Of a stretch of 64,000 nucleotides of DNA, positions 61,190 through 64,000 are shown one piece after another. Location of the stretch: the NCBI GenBank assembly GCA_933228675.1, contig OW121743.1:109797468-109861467 (forward strand), read 5' to 3'. Made by a program: the position numbers and the translations under genes. Each line of letters begins with the position of its first letter. Within the stretch, counting starts at the first letter, position 1. The stretch is from Stomorhina lunata. Its lineage: Eukaryota > Arthropoda > Insecta > Diptera > Rhiniidae. Under the pieces are notes generated by a model. It had not been told where the DNA came from, ran no database searches, and saw only the letters and a program-made list of their open reading frames with translations.

Positions 61190-62999
61190 GACATATTTGA
61201 ATCTACTGACAATCAGTATGTAACATAATTAGCCATTTTTTAATGTGAAAAAATAAATATAAGAAACAAATTGCGGTGCCAATTAAAAAAAATCGGCTTA
61301 TGAAGCTGTGAACATATCCAACATTTTATTGCCATTTGTTGCTTATAAGCAACATTGTAAATTTTTGGTGATAATCCCTTATGTTTTTGTATTCAAAATT
61401 TTCTTTAGAAATTATAGTATTTGAATATGACATTTATATAAATTTATTATACAAAACAATATTAATACCAGATTCTTACACCAATTTTTGTGTTCGCTTG
61501 GTAGTCTTATATTTCTATATGTAATAGCAAAAGTACATTTAGTTCTTGATATATTTTTTTGCTGTTTCTGCTCATTTTGGCACCATTCAAAATGAACGAC
61601 AAGGTCCTGACTTGCTGTAGCTGATGCTTCGTTAGTAAGTAATGGTACGAGTAACAAATTCAATGGTGGGGGAGTAAGGCATTCCAAAAGTAAGGGATCC
61701 TGCCTATAGCTAAAGTTAAAGAAATTTTCTTTTGCCTTAAATAAATAAACTAACTAAGGGGATAATGTTTTGCAAAATGTGACTAAACAGCCGACGAACT
61801 TGTAAATTTGATTATCATCTTTTCGATGTCGATTTTCTATGTTAGTTATAATATTTTAATAGTCGACATACGTTTGACTACATTTTTCTTTATCATCATT
61901 AAGACAAATGTAAGAAGATGGAAATTTTTTAAAAATACTTGTTCTTAAGATTTTTGTTTTATTTTTAGATTTTATATTTCGATGAAGATTTCTAGCTTCA
62001 AGTTATAAAATTTGAGAATTATTAGAAAGTTTTATTTCGTTTTTATTTTTCAGTAAATTAGCAAAATATTTAACTATAAATTTGACTATTATATCCTGAA
62101 CTAGAACGTTTCAAAAAAGCGTAAGCAAAAAATCTTATGCGGACGTTATATTTAGTTTTTTATTTAAAAAAATTCACTAAAACAAAAAAGTCTGCTTTCT
62201 TTACACTCAAAAAACTTTGTAGTTAAATTGAAATAAATATTGGGATAATCACACTAGAAATGGATTAATTTCTGTTAGGAAATGTACAAAAAAACTTCAA
62301 TGGAAAAATAATGACTTAATTTTAATCACTTTGATATAACAGAAATTTTATTCATTGCATTCAATTTTACACAAATCCTCGGACATAAATATAAAATAGT
62401 AATCTTCTGACGATAAATACATATACACACAAAAAGAACTTAAATGTCCCAAAATCAGCTAAATTAACTAATTTTATGCCCAGCACACTTTCCCCTCCTT
62501 CCCAAGTAATAAAATCCCTAGCAATACCAAAACTTAAGACCATCATGATATTGTGGTAGTTGACAATGACAGACAACCAGCCAACAAGTAAGTTAGGCAA
62601 AAAAAAATTAAAAAAACAAGATATAAAAAATATGCTATAACATCTGAAATGACAATGTAGAGAATTACGAGCTAAAATCACGTTCGCTCATAAAGTTGTT
62701 AATTACAAGAAGTTAAACCAAAAATTACAACTACTTGTTTAATAATGAACCAAAAATCTGGGGGGTAGCGGAAGCTAATGGCCAAAATGAAAAGATACAT
62801 AAAAGATTAAATATTTTAATGGAAGGGACATAATTAGAAAGAAAAAGTTTTAGGCATAATTTTAAGGAAGTGGAAATCAATATTTAAGGGAAGGGGGGAA
62901 TAAAATCATAAGATAAAAGGAAATACTAATTTCCATCAAAAAAGTCAACACACACAAAATTTTTACTTTATATTTTATTATCACTATATTATTATTATA
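61190..62999. other. AT-rich spacer
   Basis: Contains a further GTTGCTTATAAGCAAC palindrome at 61338-61353, outside the TTAA boundary of the neighbouring element. Minus-strand frames at 61412-61687 (residues LVPLLTNEASATASQDLVVH) and 62367-62681 (no ATG) have no recognisable domain; the first is a little more protein-like than background. Confidence 0.45.
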
Positions 63000-64000
63000 T
63001 AAAAATTTGTCTATGAAATATTTTCTATAAAAATTTTTGTATGAAAAATTTTCTATAAAAAAATTTTTCTATGAAAAATTTTCTATAAAAAAATTTTTCT
63101 ATGAAAAATTTTCTATAAAAAAATTTTCTATGAAAAATTTTCTATACAAAAATTTGTAAACAAAAATTTTTCTATGAAAAATTTTCTATAAAAATTTTTC
63201 TATGAAAAATTTTCTATAAAAATTTTTTTATGAAAAATTTTCTATAAAAATTTTTTTATGAAAAATTTTCTATAAAAATTTTTCTATGAAAAATATTTTA
63301 TAAAAATTTTTCTATGAAAAATTTTCTATAAAACTTTTCCTACGAAAAATTTTCGATAAAAATTTTTCTATGAAAAATTTTCGATAAAAATTTTTCTATG
63401 AAAAATTTTCGATAAAAATTTTTCTATGAAAAATTTTCGATAAAAATGTTTCTAAGAAAAATTTTCGATAAAATTGTTTCTTATGAAAAATTTTCGATAA
63501 AAATTTTTCTATGAAAAATTTTCGATAAAAATTTTTCTATGAAAAATTTTCGATAAAAATTTTTTTATGAAAAATTTTCTATAAAAAGTTTTCCATGAAA
63601 AATTTTCTATAAAAATTTTTCCATGAAAAATTTTCTATAAAAATTTTTCCATGAAAAATTTTCTATAAAAATTTTTCCATGAAAAATTTTCTATAAAAAT
63701 TTTTCCATGAAAAATTTTCTATAAAAATTTTTCCATGAAAAATTTTCTATAAAAATTTTTCAATGAAAAATTTTCTATAAAAATTTTCTATAAAAATTTT
63801 TCCATGAAAAATTTTCTATAAAAATTTTTCCATGAAAAATTTTCTATAAAAATTTTTCCATGAAAAATTTTCTATAAAAATTTTTCTATGAAAAATTTTC
63901 TATAAAAATTTTTCTATGAAAAATTTTCTATAAAAATTTTTCTATGAAAAATTTTCTATAAAAATTTTTCTATGAAAAATTTTCTATAAAAATTTTTCTA
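63000..64000. repeat. minisatellite array M (28-bp unit), continues past the window
   Basis: Same CTATGAAAAATTTT plus CTATAAAAATTTTT unit as K and L, with homogenised sub-blocks using CGATAAAAA (63345-63560) and CCATGAAAAA (63590-63860). The array runs to the last base, so its right end is not visible. Confidence 0.97.

Noticed and set aside
62367..62681. 104-codon minus-strand hydrophobic frame
   Set aside because: It lacks an ATG start, is rich in Phe and Leu as expected from AT-rich DNA, and shows no recognisable domain.
548..64000. CRISPR array
   Set aside because: The regular repeats have no unique spacers of constant length, there are no cas genes, and the genome is clearly that of an insect.

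Overview
This window looks like a gene-poor stretch of a calyptrate (house-fly or blow-fly type) dipteran genome. The evidence is the very high A+T content, eukaryotic gene architecture (secreted trypsin-like protease with signal peptide, polyA signal, no operons), several copies of a dispersed element whose two ends resemble the Drosophila INE-1/DINE-1 Helitron-derived family, and huge AT-rich minisatellite arrays. The species cannot be fixed from the sequence alone. LAYOUT: about 40 percent of the 64 kb (rough estimate) is made of fourteen minisatellite arrays with repeat units of 22-32 bp. Nearly all are variations on a self-complementary core, TTTTCTATAGAAAA or TTTTCTATAAAAA, joined to a short variable spacer that differs from array to array: CGATATA (A, D, second half of H), CTAACG (B), a Cs-and-TAAG form (C), CGTTATG (E, F), AATAGTCAA (G), ATAATG (first half of H), AATAACG (I), GGCGATCGCC (J1, J2), CTATGA (K, L, M). 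Each array is internally homogenised. Between them lie AT-rich spacers holding transposon copies: eight INE-1-like copies or fragments, four copies of an unidentified dispersed repeat (here called repeat X), and one TTAA-flanked piggyBac-like deletion derivative at 60.3-61.2 kb. GENES: the only protein gene I can support firmly is a single-exon trypsin-like serine protease on the minus strand at 47530-48348, complete with signal peptide, activation site, catalytic triad and trypsin-type specificity pocket, but with Met in place of the nearly invariant oxyanion-hole Gly193. A TATA-like box, a GATA-factor motif and a close polyA signal flank it. A few short GC-richer islands (1.86, 8.0-8.6, 17.15, 42.3 kb) may be exons, small ORFs or structured RNAs, all at low confidence. 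HOW THE PARTS RELATE: the most striking structure is not a gene but the repeat architecture. One array (J2) lies inside an INE-1-like element and is itself interrupted by a second INE-1-like fragment. Arrays E and J1 are flanked by diverged direct repeats. Array G carries a 515-bp segmental tandem duplication. Array L contains a near-perfect palindrome of about 1.8 kb. Together these suggest that mobile elements seeded short tandem repeats that then expanded and homogenised locally. No CRISPR, rRNA or convincing tRNA gene was seen.
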